Part shown: positions 1 to 9,700 of the stretch, piece after piece
Position numbering within the stretch: position 1 is the first letter of the stretch
Layout of the letters: every line of letters begins with the position of its first letter
Assembly (NCBI RefSeq): GCF_030013905.1
Contig: NZ_CP124862.1
Location: 3,723,051-3,787,050, forward strand
DNA length: 64,000 bases
DNA from: Petroclostridium sp. X23
GTDB lineage: Bacteria > Bacillota > Clostridia > SK-Y3
Direction: 5' to 3'
Translations under genes and position numbers: made by a program
The notes under the pieces: model-generated
Seen by the model: only the letters and a program-made list of their open reading frames with translations
Told to the model about the DNA's origin: nothing
Database searches by the model: none

Positions 1-256
1 CTCCGGAAGTTGTATCTACTTGAGGATCATAAGCAGTTAGCAGATCTTTTATGATGTCTTGTCCGCTGATTCTTTCGATAGATAAAAAATATTCAGCTAT
101 TTTCTTCAGGTAAATGGAACGAGCAGATAAAGGGCGGCGATTATTTTTCCACTTGCTAATTAATGAGTGATCTATATAAAGAGCTTTTGCCAGTTCTTTG
201 CCAGAGATCCCGGTGACATTCATCAAATAGGAAAGCTTTGAAGTATTTGTATCCAT
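1..256 (-). CDS. HTH (XRE-type) transcriptional regulator, N-terminal fragment
   Basis: Minus-strand gene starting with ATG at 256 behind a strong ribosome binding site (AAGGTGGTGAGG) and running off the left edge, so only about 85 residues are visible. The visible part begins MDTNTSKLSYLMNVTGIS and contains a helix-turn-helix (KELAKALYIDHSLISKWKNN), followed by RPLSARSIYLKKIAEYF. This is the arrangement of a lambda-repressor/XRE-type DNA-binding domain. Such N-terminal domains in Clostridia sit on regulators with varied C-terminal parts, none of which is seen here. The target is unknown. It is transcribed away from murC. Confidence 0.75.
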   Translation of the reverse strand, partial: MDTNTSKLSYLMNVTGISGKELAKALYIDHSLISKWKNNRRPLSARSIYLKKIAEYFLSIERISGQDIIKDLLTAYDPQVDTTSG

Positions 257-350
257 AACCTCACCACCTTTTGAATTAATATATTAATAATAATAAAGTT
301 GTCCACTTTTTGTCAATCAAAAAATATTGACGACAGGAGTTGTTTTAAAA

Positions 351-387
351 TGGAAATCCCCATGCTTTCAACGCATGGGGATTTCCA
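351..387. terminator. Bidirectional-looking hairpin terminator after murC
   Basis: A perfect 15-bp stem (TGGAAATCCCCATGC with its complement) around a 7-nt loop. Read on the minus strand it is followed by a TTTTAAAA run, and it lies just downstream of the murC stop. The rest of 257-412 holds only the divergent leader of the regulator fragment. Confidence 0.8.
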
Positions 388-412
388 TTTATATTTTTAG
401 GAAGTTTCTTGT

Positions 413-1834
413 CTAAGCCATCGCTCTTACAGTTGTATCCAATTCACATTTTTCCAAAAACATTTCGCCTACCCGATGAACATCCCCGGCACCCATTGTA
501 ATGATAACATCACCTTCTTGGACGTTTTGCAATATATAAGATGTTATTTCATCAAAGCTTGAAATGTATTGCGCATTACATCCGTTTTCAGCTAGTTTTT
601 CTACCAGGTTTTTCGAATGAATTTTTCCATCATCCGGTTCTCTGGCAGCATATATATCGGTAATGATGACTTTATCAGCCTGATAAAATGCATTGGAAAA
701 CTCATTTAGCAGTGCGTAGGTCCTGGTATAAGTATGCGGCTGGAAGATGCACCATAATTTTTTGTGGGGAAATCTGGACGCTGCACCAAGCGTAGCTTTT
801 ACTTCTGTAGGGTGATGTGCATAATCATCCACTACAGTGATTCCATTTGCACAGCCTTTAATTTCAAAGCGCCGATGGGTACCTCTAAAAGAGAACAAAC
901 CATCAACGATACATTCTACAGGTATTCCGGCAGCATAAGCGCAGGCTGCTGCTGCCAAAGCATTATATACATTATGCATGCCCGGTATATTGAGTTGTAT
1001 AGATGCAAGCTTGCTGCCTCTATACAAAATATCAAACTTAGGGAATCCGGAGGTGCTAAATGTGATATTCTCAGCTTTCCAATCGTAATGTCCGTCTTTT
1101 ATACTGTATGTAAAAATGGTGCAGTTTATTCCTTCCAGTGCTTGAAGAACATTAGGGTCATCCCCGCATGCGACGATGTATCCATCTTCAGGAACCAATG
1201 CTGCGAATTTTCTAAATGCTTCAATAATATGGCTTAAATCTTTAAAATAGTCCAGATGATCTTCCTCAATATTTAATATTACCCCAATATAAGGATAGAA
1301 TTTTAAAAAGCTTTCTACATATTCGCATGCTTCTGTTACAAAGTATGTACTTTTTCCCGTGCGGACATTGCCTCCGATAGCATCCAATTCTCCGCCTACC
1401 AATACAGTGGGATCTAATTTGGCATTTAGCATAATAGAAGAAATCATTGAAGTAGTAGTCGTTTTTCCATGAGTACCTGCCACTGCGACAGCATGGTGAT
1501 ATTTTTTCATGATCTCACCAAGAAGCACAGGGCGTTCAATAATGGGAATTCCCAATTTTTTTCCTGCTTGAATTTCAGGATTGAAATCTTTCACCGCAGC
1601 TGTATAAACGATAAGATCCGCACCATCAATATTATTTTCCGAATGATGTAAAAAAAATTTCACACCTAATCTTTTTAATTTATCGGTTAATGGGGATTCT
1701 TTCATATCCGAACCGGATACAATGAATCCACTGCTAACAAGTATTTCTGCCAGAGCACTCATGCTGATGCCGCCAATTCCGACAAAATGCACATGCGTTC
1801 CTGCCTTTAGTAATTCAAGTTTAAATTCTGTCAA
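413..1834 (-). CDS. murC: UDP-N-acetylmuramate--L-alanine ligase
   Basis: Cytoplasmic ATP-dependent ligase that adds L-alanine to UDP-MurNAc, the first peptide step of peptidoglycan synthesis. About 473 residues, the usual length. Near the N-terminus is the Rossmann motif HFVGIGGISMSALAE. The Mur-ligase ATP loop VAGTHGKTTTTSM follows at about residue 120, then NIEEDHLDYF and the C-terminal-domain signature DDYAHHPTEV. The TTG at 1834 is chosen because GAGGAG lies 8 nt upstream; a GTG at 1843 would overlap that ribosome binding site. It is divergent from purR, an arrangement often seen in Clostridia, and ends at a strong terminator. Confidence 0.95.
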   Translation of the reverse strand: MTEFKLELLKAGTHVHFVGIGGISMSALAEILVSSGFIVSGSDMKESPLTDKLKRLGVKFFLHHSENNIDGADLIVYTAAVKDFNPEIQAGKKLGIPIIERPVLLGEIMKKYHHAVAVAGTHGKTTTTSMISSIMLNAKLDPTVLVGGELDAIGGNVRTGKSTYFVTEACEYVESFLKFYPYIGVILNIEEDHLDYFKDLSHIIEAFRKFAALVPEDGYIVACGDDPNVLQALEGINCTIFTYSIKDGHYDWKAENITFSTSGFPKFDILYRGSKLASIQLNIPGMHNVYNALAAAACAYAAGIPVECIVDGLFSFRGTHRRFEIKGCANGITVVDDYAHHPTEVKATLGAASRFPHKKLWCIFQPHTYTRTYALLNEFSNAFYQADKVIITDIYAAREPDDGKIHSKNLVEKLAENGCNAQYISSFDEITSYILQNVQEGDVIITMGAGDVHRVGEMFLEKCELDTTVRAMA

Positions 1835-2057
1835 ATATAACACTCCTCACTTGCCCTGAACCTAAAGAAAATTAGGACTTTTGGGTTATTATCAATTATT
1901 ATCAATTATAACACAATATATTCATTGGTTTCTTCCATTATATATGAATGAGATCATAAATGAAAAGGATTTTTGATGATTCATAGGTTATTTCTCATAA
2001 ATTAGTATATGGGAAATATTATCAAAATATAATAAGTGAATGTTTTTTAAAAAATTC

Positions 2058-2086
2058 TTTAAAATATTCGTGTCTTTGTGTATAAT
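2058..2086 (+). promoter_or_regulatory. Candidate sigma-A promoter of purR
   Basis: TTTAAA and TATAAT separated by 17 bp, about 100 bp upstream of the purR start. The -35 is weak. I see no clear palindromic PurR box next to it. Confidence 0.45.
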
Positions 2087-2111
2087 GATGAGTAATGATA
2101 TCTTGGGCTTT

Positions 2112-2155
2112 AAGCGTGGAGCTTGGAGAATAAGGATCTCCAAGCTCCTGACGCT
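2112..2155 (+). other. Stem-loop in the purR leader
   Basis: A 12-bp perfect inverted repeat (GGAGCTTGGAGA at 2118-2129, complement at 2137-2148) with a 7-nt loop. It is extended by AGCGT/ACGCT arms. No T-run follows, so it is not a simple terminator. It lies between the candidate promoter and the purR ribosome binding site and could be a mobile palindrome or a leader structure. Confidence 0.55.
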
Positions 2156-2185
2156 CAGCTACGAGCGTAATAGGAGGATAAATAA

Positions 2186-3004
2186 ATGGAGAAACTGCAA
2201 AGAAACGAACGTATTGCAGCGTTGATTAAAATATTGAGTGACCAGCCTAATCAATTGTTTACATTTAATTTTTTTGTTGAAAGTTTTAACTGTGCTAAAT
2301 CCACGTTAAGTGAAGATGTTGAGATACTAAAAGGTATTGTAGAAAGATTCGGTTTAGGAGTGGTAGAGACAATTTCAGGTGCGGCAGGAGGCGTAAAATA
2401 TCTTCCGCTTATTGGGCAAGATAAGAAGGAAGAAATCATATATAGATTGTGTAAAGATCTGTCAGACCCTACACGCATATTGTCAGGTGGCTTCTTATAT
2501 ATGACAGATATTATCTATAATCCTGCGGTTATAGACAATGTAGGAAAGATATTTGCGGAACAGTTTATAACTAAAAATTTCAATTACGTTGTAACGGTAG
2601 AAACAAAAGGGATTCCAATTGCGATGATGACAGCAAAGTACTTGAATGTACCTTTGATTATCGTGAGAAGAGACAGCAAAGTGACAGAAGGGTCTTCGGT
2701 AAATATTAACTATGTTTCGGCCTCCAGTAAAAGAATTCAAACAATGTCGTTATCAAGAAGAGCGCTGAAAAAGAATTCTACAGTGCTATTTGTAGATGAT
2801 TTTATGAAAGGCGGGGGAACGGTACGAGGAATTATTGAGCTTATGAGAGAGTTTGAGTCCAGTGTAGAAGGAATCGCCGTTTTAATTTCTACAAAAGAGC
2901 CGGAAAAAAAATTTATTAATGAATATTTTTCACTAATAACCTTAAATTATGTAAATGAGCAAGAAAATATTATTGACTTGATACCGGGTATAAAAATAAG
3001 CTAA
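2186..3004 (+). CDS. purR: Purine operon regulator PurR
   Basis: Phosphoribosyltransferase-fold transcription factor. In Bacillus it represses purine genes and is released by PRPP. 272 residues, close to the Bacillus length. The N-terminal winged helix (residues 1-70, RIAALIKILSDQPNQLFTF) is followed by a type I PRTase domain with the PRPP-binding loop VLFVDDFMKGGGTVRG near residue 205. ATG follows TAGGAGG with good spacing. It is followed by spoVG as in Bacillus, but the yabJ/ridA gene that lies between them in Bacillus subtilis is absent. Placement upstream of prs, which makes PRPP, fits the regulatory theme. Confidence 0.93.
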   Translation: MEKLQRNERIAALIKILSDQPNQLFTFNFFVESFNCAKSTLSEDVEILKGIVERFGLGVVETISGAAGGVKYLPLIGQDKKEEIIYRLCKDLSDPTRILSGGFLYMTDIIYNPAVIDNVGKIFAEQFITKNFNYVVTVETKGIPIAMMTAKYLNVPLIIVRRDSKVTEGSSVNINYVSASSKRIQTMSLSRRALKKNSTVLFVDDFMKGGGTVRGIIELMREFESSVEGIAVLISTKEPEKKFINEYFSLITLNYVNEQENIIDLIPGIKIS

Positions 3005-3051
3005 AGTGCGAATGATAACAAAAGAACATATTAATATTTTTCTTTAAACTA

Positions 3052-3079
3052 TTGACAGTAAACTTATGAATAATATAAA
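3052..3079 (+). promoter_or_regulatory. Upstream sigma-A promoter of spoVG
   Basis: TTGACA and TATAAA with a 16-bp spacer, the first of two tandem promoters ahead of spoVG. Confidence 0.6.
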
Positions 3080-3102
3080 ATTTTAAATGTTTCTGCATTG
3101 AT

Positions 3103-3131
3103 TTGACAGCATAGTTTAGACAGTTTATAAA
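3103..3131 (+). promoter_or_regulatory. Proximal sigma-A promoter of spoVG
   Basis: TTGACA and TATAAA with a 17-bp spacer, ending 41 bp before the spoVG start codon. Consensus quality is high. I did not find a convincing sigma-H promoter, which drives spoVG in Bacillus. Confidence 0.7.
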
Positions 3132-3172
3132 ACAATGAACACAGTTGCTTCGTAGGAGGAGGTATACACATC

Positions 3173-3475
3173 ATGGAAATAACAGATATTCGTATTCGGA
3201 AAATTAACGCAGAAGGCAAAATGAAAGCGGTGGTATCGGTAACTTTTGATAACGCGTTTGTAGTTCATGATATTAAGGTAATTGAAAGCCAGGATAAGTT
3301 GTTTATTGCGATGCCAAGCAGAAAAACTCCTGATGGTGAGTTTAAAGATATTGCCCATCCGATTAATGCGGATACCCGGGAGGCTCTCCAGCAGGCTATA
3401 CTGGATAAGTTTGAGTCAACACTGGTTCAAGAGAATGAAAATATGCAGGAAGAGCAGAACATACCCCTGCAATAA
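3173..3475 (+). CDS. spoVG: Septation/regulatory protein SpoVG
   Basis: Small conserved site-specific nucleic-acid-binding protein involved in asymmetric septation and global regulation in Firmicutes. 100 residues, typical length. It begins [12 protein letters not shown], and the conserved core [20 protein letters not shown] and [20 protein letters not shown] is intact. The C-terminal tail (about 15 residues, Glu/Gln-rich) is variable as usual. Start ATG is preceded by AGGAGGAGG. It has two tandem promoters and its own terminator, so it is probably a monocistronic unit upstream of glmU. Confidence 0.96.
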   Translation: MEITDIRIRKINAEGKMKAVVSVTFDNAFVVHDIKVIESQDKLFIAMPSRKTPDGEFKDIAHPINADTREALQQAILDKFESTLVQENENMQEEQNIPLQ

Positions 3476-3485
3476 TATCAAATAA

Positions 3486-3526
3486 AGACACTAGATGGTG
3501 AGGACACTAGATGGTGTCTTTTTTTT
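3486..3526 (+). terminator. Terminator after spoVG
   Basis: AGACAC pairs with GTGTCT around an interrupted stem containing a direct repeat of GACACTAGATGGTG, followed by eight Ts. Confidence 0.7.
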
Positions 3527-3639
3527 GTTGATTAATGATTCTGTTAGCAACAACAAAATATTTATATTTGGGGTTGAAAAAGTACAAGAAAAGTGAGAGA
3601 ATAATAACGGTAAAAAAATAACAAGGACGGTGTTGCTGT

Positions 3640-5016
3640 TTGAAAGACTTGTCCGCAATTATATTAGCTGCCGGCGAAGGAAAACGAATGAATTCAAAAA
3701 CATCTAAAGTGCTTCATAAAATATGCGGAAAGCCATTGATTGAGTGGGTATATGATTCTATACAGGAAGCAGGTATCCAGGATTGTATTATGGTAGTAGG
3801 ACACAAGGCAGACCAAGTTAAATCATATATGGGACAAAAAGTAAAATTCGCTTTGCAGGAGAAACAGCTTGGTACCGGACATGCGGTAATGCAAGCACAG
3901 CCAATGTTGACAGGTATGCAAGGACATGTAATCATATTGTGCGGAGATACTCCACTGATTAAAGGAGAAACAATAAAGTCAGCGCTTGATTATCATATTG
4001 AAAACGACCACTCGGCTACTATTCTGACTACGGAGGTCGATAATCCTACCGGATACGGAAGGATTATAAGGGATGTACAGGGAAATGTCCTGAAAATTGT
4101 TGAGCAGAAGGATACAAATCAAGATGAACAGGAAATTAAAGAGATAAATTCGGGGATTTATTGCTTTAAAACTGCACATTTGCTAAATGCGTTAGCAAAG
4201 CTGAATAACGACAATTCTCAAGGTGAATACTATCTTACCGACACCATTGAAATTATTCTTCAAAACAATAGTAAGGTAGGCGCAGTGAAGATTGGTGATC
4301 CGGAAGAGCTGCAAGGCATTAACAATCGCTTCCAACTGTCGGAAGCAGAGCGTGTAATGCAGCAAAGAATTTTGCATAAACATATGGAAAACGGTGTTAC
4401 CATTATTTCACCTCTTAATACATATATAGGTGCGGATGTAGATATAGGAATGGATACCATTGTTTATCCGGGCTGTATACTGGAGGGCAGTACAAAGATA
4501 GGAGAAAATTGTGTTGTAGGGCCAAATAGCCGTATTGTAAACTCCGTAATAGAAAATGATGCGGAAATACAAAACTCGGTAGTAATAGACAGTAGTGTAG
4601 GTGAAAATACACATGTAGGGCCTTTTGCATATATTAGGCCTGAAAGCACAATAGGTAAAAATGTCAAAATAGGTGACTTTGTAGAAGTAAAAAAATCGGT
4701 GATCGGAGACTATACCAAAGTATCGCATCTGACATATATAGGCGATGCAGATGTTGGGCAGAATGTGAATATGGGTTGCGGCTCGGTAATCGTAAACTAT
4801 GACGGACAAAAGAAACATAGAACGACCATCGGGGATAATGCTTTTATAGGATGCAACGCGAACCTTGTTTCACCGGTAACAGTCAAAAACAATGCATATG
4901 TAGCTGCCGGTTCCACAATCACCGAGGACGTACCTGAAAGCTCCCTGGCCATTGCAAGAGAGCGGCAGGTTGTAAAAGAAGGATGGATGGAGAAAAAGGG
5001 GAGACAACACAAATGA
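3640..5016 (+). CDS. glmU: Bifunctional UDP-GlcNAc pyrophosphorylase / GlcN-1-P acetyltransferase
   Basis: Makes UDP-N-acetylglucosamine for cell wall synthesis. 458 residues, full length. The N-terminal nucleotidyltransferase domain (about 1-230) carries the signature [19 protein letters not shown] and CGDTPLI. The C-terminal half is a left-handed beta-helix of isoleucine/valine hexapeptides (about 250-445) with acetyltransferase residues in YIRPES and [10 protein letters not shown]. Start is TTG at 3640 behind AAGGACGG. It overlaps prs by the ATGA quadruplet, so the two are translationally coupled, in the order conserved in Bacillus and Clostridia. Confidence 0.96.
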   Translation: MKDLSAIILAAGEGKRMNSKTSKVLHKICGKPLIEWVYDSIQEAGIQDCIMVVGHKADQVKSYMGQKVKFALQEKQLGTGHAVMQAQPMLTGMQGHVIILCGDTPLIKGETIKSALDYHIENDHSATILTTEVDNPTGYGRIIRDVQGNVLKIVEQKDTNQDEQEIKEINSGIYCFKTAHLLNALAKLNNDNSQGEYYLTDTIEIILQNNSKVGAVKIGDPEELQGINNRFQLSEAERVMQQRILHKHMENGVTIISPLNTYIGADVDIGMDTIVYPGCILEGSTKIGENCVVGPNSRIVNSVIENDAEIQNSVVIDSSVGENTHVGPFAYIRPESTIGKNVKIGDFVEVKKSVIGDYTKVSHLTYIGDADVGQNVNMGCGSVIVNYDGQKKHRTTIGDNAFIGCNANLVSPVTVKNNAYVAAGSTITEDVPESSLAIARERQVVKEGWMEKKGRQHK

Positions 5017-5969
5017 TAACTCACGGAAAGAATATAAAGATTTTTACGGCAAGTTCAAATCCTGACCTTGCAAAGGCAATTGCACAGCGTGTCGGTGTTC
5101 CGTTAGGAGATTCACAGGTTGGAACTTTTAGTGATGGAGAGATATTTGTTAATATTGGGGAAACAGTAAGAGGTTCAGATGTTTTTGTGGTACAGTCCAC
5201 CAGTTATCCTGTGAATGATCATATTATGGAACTGCTTATAATGATAGATGCGTTTAAGAGAGCTTCTGCCGGAAGAATAACAGCGGTTATTCCATACTTC
5301 GGTTATGCACGCCAAGATAGGAAGTCAAAAGCCAGAGATCCTATTTCGGCAAAACTGGTAGCGGATCTTATAGCGACTGCGGGGGCAGATAGGGTATTAA
5401 CCATGGATCTTCATGCACCACAGATTCAAGGGTTTTTTAACGTGCCGGTGGATCATTTGCTGGGGGTACCTATATTAGGCCGGTACTATGCTTCTAAATT
5501 TGAATCCAATAAAGAAGAGGTAGTTGTCGTATCACCCGATCTGGGAAGCGTAACAAGGGCGAGAAACTTTGCAGCACGTTTGGATGTTCCCTTGGCGATT
5601 ATTGATAAGAGAAGACCGAGAGCAAATGTGGCGGAAGTAATGAACATCATCGGAGATATTAAAGATAAGAAGGTTGTATTGATAGATGATATGATCGATA
5701 CTGCCGGTACCATTACCCATGGCGCTAAAGCATTAATTGAAAGAGGAGCAAAAGAAGTTTATGCGTGCTGTACCCATGGTGTACTTTCCGGACCGGCGCT
5801 TGAGAGAATAGAAAACTCAGTTATCAAAGAATTGATTGTATTGGATACAATTCCTTTTACTCAAGAAAGACAGATAGATAAGATTAAAGTTTTATCCGTT
5901 GCTCCGGTATTTGCTGAAGCGATAGAAAGAATTTACGAGGATTTATCGGTAAGTACGCTGTTCGTTTAA
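5013..5969 (+). CDS. prs: Ribose-phosphate pyrophosphokinase (PRPP synthetase)
   Basis: Converts ribose 5-phosphate and ATP to PRPP for purine, pyrimidine, histidine and tryptophan synthesis. 318 residues when started at the ATG overlapping the glmU stop; the upstream in-frame ATG at 4983 lies deep inside glmU. Motifs: [28 protein letters not shown] (ATP site), [11 protein letters not shown], and the PRPP loop [17 protein letters not shown]. Downstream there is no ctc gene, which follows prs in Bacillus; instead a repeat tract leads to pth. Confidence 0.96.
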   Translation: MITHGKNIKIFTASSNPDLAKAIAQRVGVPLGDSQVGTFSDGEIFVNIGETVRGSDVFVVQSTSYPVNDHIMELLIMIDAFKRASAGRITAVIPYFGYARQDRKSKARDPISAKLVADLIATAGADRVLTMDLHAPQIQGFFNVPVDHLLGVPILGRYYASKFESNKEEVVVVSPDLGSVTRARNFAARLDVPLAIIDKRRPRANVAEVMNIIGDIKDKKVVLIDDMIDTAGTITHGAKALIERGAKEVYACCTHGVLSGPALERIENSVIKELIVLDTIPFTQERQIDKIKVLSVAPVFAEAIERIYEDLSVSTLFV

Positions 5970-6059
5970 TAGTGAACAGTGAATAATGAATAGTGAATAA
6001 TGAATAGTGAATAGTGAATAGTGAATAATGGACAATGGACAATGGACATTGTACAATGA
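5970..6059 (+). repeat. Heptad tandem repeat tract (TGAATAR then ACAATGG)
   Basis: Begins at the prs stop codon and is built from 7-bp units: about nine TGAATAG/TGAATAA units followed by several ACAATGG-type units. Because 7 is coprime to 3, every frame is open with a 7-residue period, which creates spurious reading frames on the opposite strand. Related tracts occur at many other places in this window. Confidence 0.85.
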
Positions 6060-6130
6060 GGAGTAAGCAGCAATAAAATAGGTCAGGTTCAATGCCTGGC
6101 CTTTTAGTCGTATCTATGATGGTTGGTTTG

Positions 6131-6158
6131 CTCCCCACTCCCTACTCCTTACTCCCAA
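6131..6158 (+). repeat. Short heptad repeat (CTCCYNA type)
   Basis: Four 7-bp units of the form CTCCCCA, CTCCCTA, CTCCTTA, CTCCCAA just ahead of the pth ribosome binding site. A similar unit occurs at 14083 and 27362. Confidence 0.7.
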
Positions 6159-6181
6159 CTTTTATTGAAAGGACTGATGAC

Positions 6182-6748
6182 ATGCATTTGATTGTTGGCC
6201 TGGGTAATCCGGGAAGCAAGTATGCGGGAACCAGGCATAATGTTGGTTTCGAGATTATTGATTATCTAGCTGCTTTGTATCATATTAAAGTAGAGAAGAT
6301 CAAACATAAAGCATTAATAGGTGAAGGATTGATTCAAGGGAAGAAGGTAGTACTTGCAAAGCCGCAGACCTACATGAATCTTAGTGGTGAAAGCATTAGA
6401 GAGATGAAAGAATGGTATAAAATCGATCATGACAACATAGTTGTTATATATGATGATATAAGTCTTGAATTGGGGAAGATAAGAATACGGCATAAAGGAA
6501 GTGCTGGGGGGCATAACGGGATAAAATCTATTATATATCAACTAAAGTCAGAAGTGTTCCCGAGAATAAAAATAGGGGTAGGACAGCCTTCACACCCGGA
6601 GTACGATCTTGCGGATTTTGTACTGAGCAAGCTTTCGGGAGAAGAACGGAAAATAGCAATAGACTCTTATGAAAGAGCTGCTGATGCGGTTCCTGTTATT
6701 TTACAGGCAGGAGTTGCCGAAGCTATGAATAGGTTTAATGGAGGATAA
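6182..6748 (+). CDS. pth: Peptidyl-tRNA hydrolase
   Basis: Releases tRNA from drop-off peptidyl-tRNA (spoVC in Bacillus). 188 residues from the ATG at 6182, which has AAAGGACTGATG upstream; a longer frame from 6092 would run through repeat sequence. Motifs: VGLGNPGSKYAGTRHNVGF with the catalytic histidine, KPQTYMNLSGES, DDISLELGKIRIR and GSAGGHNGIKSI. Its stop codon lies only 1 nt before the mfd start. The fin (yabK) gene that lies between pth and mfd in Bacillus subtilis is absent. Confidence 0.95.
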   Translation: MHLIVGLGNPGSKYAGTRHNVGFEIIDYLAALYHIKVEKIKHKALIGEGLIQGKKVVLAKPQTYMNLSGESIREMKEWYKIDHDNIVVIYDDISLELGKIRIRHKGSAGGHNGIKSIIYQLKSEVFPRIKIGVGQPSHPEYDLADFVLSKLSGEERKIAIDSYERAADAVPVILQAGVAEAMNRFNGG

Positions 6749-6749
6749 A

Positions 6750-9700
6750 ATGAGAGGTTTTGAAGATATCCTTTTAGAATTGGAAGAATATAAAAATTTA
6801 TTATCCGGTGTGCAGGAGGGGTACTCCCCTATTAACGTAACAGGGACCTCGGATTCGCAAAAAGCACACCTGATTTATTCTTTATACCGGCATACCGGAA
6901 AATCATGTCTGATTCTTACGCATGGAGACCTGCAAGCAAAAAAATTGTATGAAGATCTATCTTTCTTTGTAGGTGATAGGGTAAAACTATTGCCTGCCAA
7001 AGAGTTTATTTTTTATGATATTGAAGCATCCAGTACAGATATACTGCAAAATAGACTTAAGGTAATGGATGATTTATGCTTTAAACATGAAAATCTGATT
7101 GTTATTGTCTCTGTCGATGCTGCGCAGCAGTATATCATGCCTGCCGAAGTGTATATTAAGAGCAGTATTGTATTAGAAGTAGGGATGGAATACGACCAGA
7201 ATAAAATGGTAGAAAATCTTATGACATTGGGCTATGAGCGGGTGGATATGGCGGAAGGCAAAGGGCAATTCAGCATAAGAGGGGGAATCATAGATGTGTA
7301 CCCTCTTGTTTCTGATGATGCGTATCGAATTGAGTTTTTCGGTGATGAAATTGATTCAATCAGAGAATTTGATGTGGTATCCCAGCTATCTGTTGAAAAG
7401 GTTAATCAGATCAGCATAGCACCGGCGAGAGAAGTGATTTTTGATAACCGGCAAACAAGTCAAGTAATAAGCAAAATGAAGGGTGTTTTAGAAAAGCTGG
7501 AAAGAAAAATGGCTATCAGCAGCCAAAAGGAACTTATTGAGCCTGCTGTTCAACATTTGAAAAGAGATATTGAGCAAGTACAGCAGCAAAGGTATTTCCC
7601 CTCTATTGATAAGTATCTGCCTTTCGTATACGAAGATAAGTCCACTGTATTGCAGTATTTTAACAGCAATGATCTTATTTTTATTGATGAGCCTTCAAGA
7701 GTTCGGCAAAAAGCGGATACTTCTGCTTTTGAATATAATGAAACTGCTAAAACAATGATGGAGAAAGGCCTGTTATTGGAGCAAACATATGATTTGCGGT
7801 TGGATTATTCCGAGTTGATCAGCCGGATAACGGCAGGTGCCGCGGTCGGACTAAGTGCGCTTTCACATTCGAGTCCTGATTATAGGCCTAAACGTATGAT
7901 CAATATGGTCACAAAGACGCTGCATTCCTTTCATGGCAAAATTGATTTTCTTTATGATGATCTAAAAGAATGGAAGCAAAAAAAATATAGAATTATTGTA
8001 TTGTCCGGGACAAAAAACCGGGGAGAGCAGTTAGTAAAGACATTAAATGACATGGGGCTTAACAGTGTATATATGCACCAAATAGAAGAGTTGATGCCTA
8101 AAGGGCAAATCACGGTAACCCATGGAAGTTTAAATAAGGGTTTTGAGTACCCGCTGATAAACTTTGTTATTATAAGCGATAAAGAAATATTCAGGCAAGA
8201 AAGGAAAGTCAGCAAGTCAAAACTTAGGAAGTCGGCGAATAGGATCAAGGCGTTCACTGATTTGAATAAAGGTGATTATATTGTGCACCAAAGTCATGGG
8301 ATTGGTCAGTATGTCGGAATAGAAAAGCTAATGGTTGAAGGTGCGGCAAAAGATTACTTAAAGATAAAATATAATGGAGAGGACTTTCTGTATGTGCCGG
8401 CCAGTCAATTAGACCTTATTCAAAAATATATAGGGGCCGATGGTAAAGCTCCCAGGTTAAATAAGCTGGGAGGCAGCGATTGGATAAAAACAAAAAACAA
8501 GGTCAAAAAATCAGTGCAAGAGCTTGCGAAGGGATTGCTGGAGCTATACGCACAAAGACAGGCTGTAACAGGATATGCTTTTTCGTCGGACACCACATGG
8601 CAGAGACAGTTTGAAGATACTTTTCCCTATGAAGAGACCACTGATCAGATGCGGTGCATAGAAGAAGTCAAGGAAGATATGGAAAAGTCAAAACCTATGG
8701 AGAGGCTGCTTTGCGGAGATGTAGGGTATGGTAAGACAGAAGTCGCCATTAGGGCGGCTTTTAAAGCAGTAATGGATGGGAAACAGGTAGCGTATCTTGT
8801 TCCTACCACTGTTCTTGCGCAGCAGCATTATAATAATTTTATGCAGCGGATGAAAGACTTTCCCGTAAAAGTGGAAATGCTTAGTAGGTTTAAGAGTGCC
8901 GGGGAACAAAAACATATTGTCAAGCAGTTGAAAACCGGAGAAGTAGACATCATCATCGGGACGCATCGAATTCTTCAGAAGGATTTGCAGTTTAGGAGCC
9001 TCGGTTTATTGATTATAGATGAAGAGCAGAGATTTGGTGTGACACATAAAGAAAAATTAAAGAGTATAAAAAAAGATGTGGATGTGCTGACGCTAACCGC
9101 TACGCCTATTCCCAGAACCCTTCATATGTCCATGATCGGGGTGCGGGATATGAGTGTCATTGAAGAGCCTCCCGAAGACAGATATCCGGTGCAGACTTAT
9201 GTACTGGAATATAATTATGCACTCATTCAAGATGCGATTATAAGAGAGATCAACAGGGGTGGGCAGGTATACTACTTATTCAATCGAGTAAAAGGGATTC
9301 ATAGGGTAGCAGAGGAAATCCGTCAGATGGTTCCGGAAGCAAGGGTGGCAGTAGCCCATGGTCAAATGAGTGAACATGAACTGGAAGAGGCTATGTTAAA
9401 GGTATTAAATGGTGAAATAGACGTGTTGGTGTGCACAACCATTATAGAAACCGGTTTGGATATTCCTAATATGAATACGATCATTATGGAGGACGCCGAT
9501 AGGATGGGATTATCCCAGTTATATCAGTTGAGAGGAAGAGTCGGACGTTCCAATAGGCTGGCCTATGCCTATCTGACTTATAGGAAAGATAAAGTGCTGC
9601 AAGAGGCCGCAGAAAAAAGACTGCAGGCGATAAAGGAGTTTACCGAATTCGGATCAGGATTCAAAATCGCGATGAGGGATTTGGAGATACGGGGTGCAGG

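Larger units (their letters stand above)
1835..2185. other. murC-purR divergent intergenic region
   Basis: About 350 bases without a gene. It contains AT-rich sequence with tandem TTATCAATTA words close to murC, a candidate purR promoter and a large hairpin in the purR leader (listed separately). The short reading frame that can be drawn through 2040-2225 has no family resemblance and crosses the hairpin. Confidence 0.6.

Noticed and set aside
2040..2225. 61-codon frame upstream of purR
   Set aside because: Crosses the purR promoter and leader hairpin; no ribosome binding site or similarity.
4408..4818. 136-codon minus-strand frame rich in Tyr and Ile
   Set aside because: Antisense to the hexapeptide beta-helix repeats of glmU, whose periodic codons keep the other strand open.
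5884..6138. 84-codon minus-strand frame with an HYSLFTI repeat
   Set aside because: Translation of the 7-bp repeat tract; all frames stay open because the repeat period is 7.
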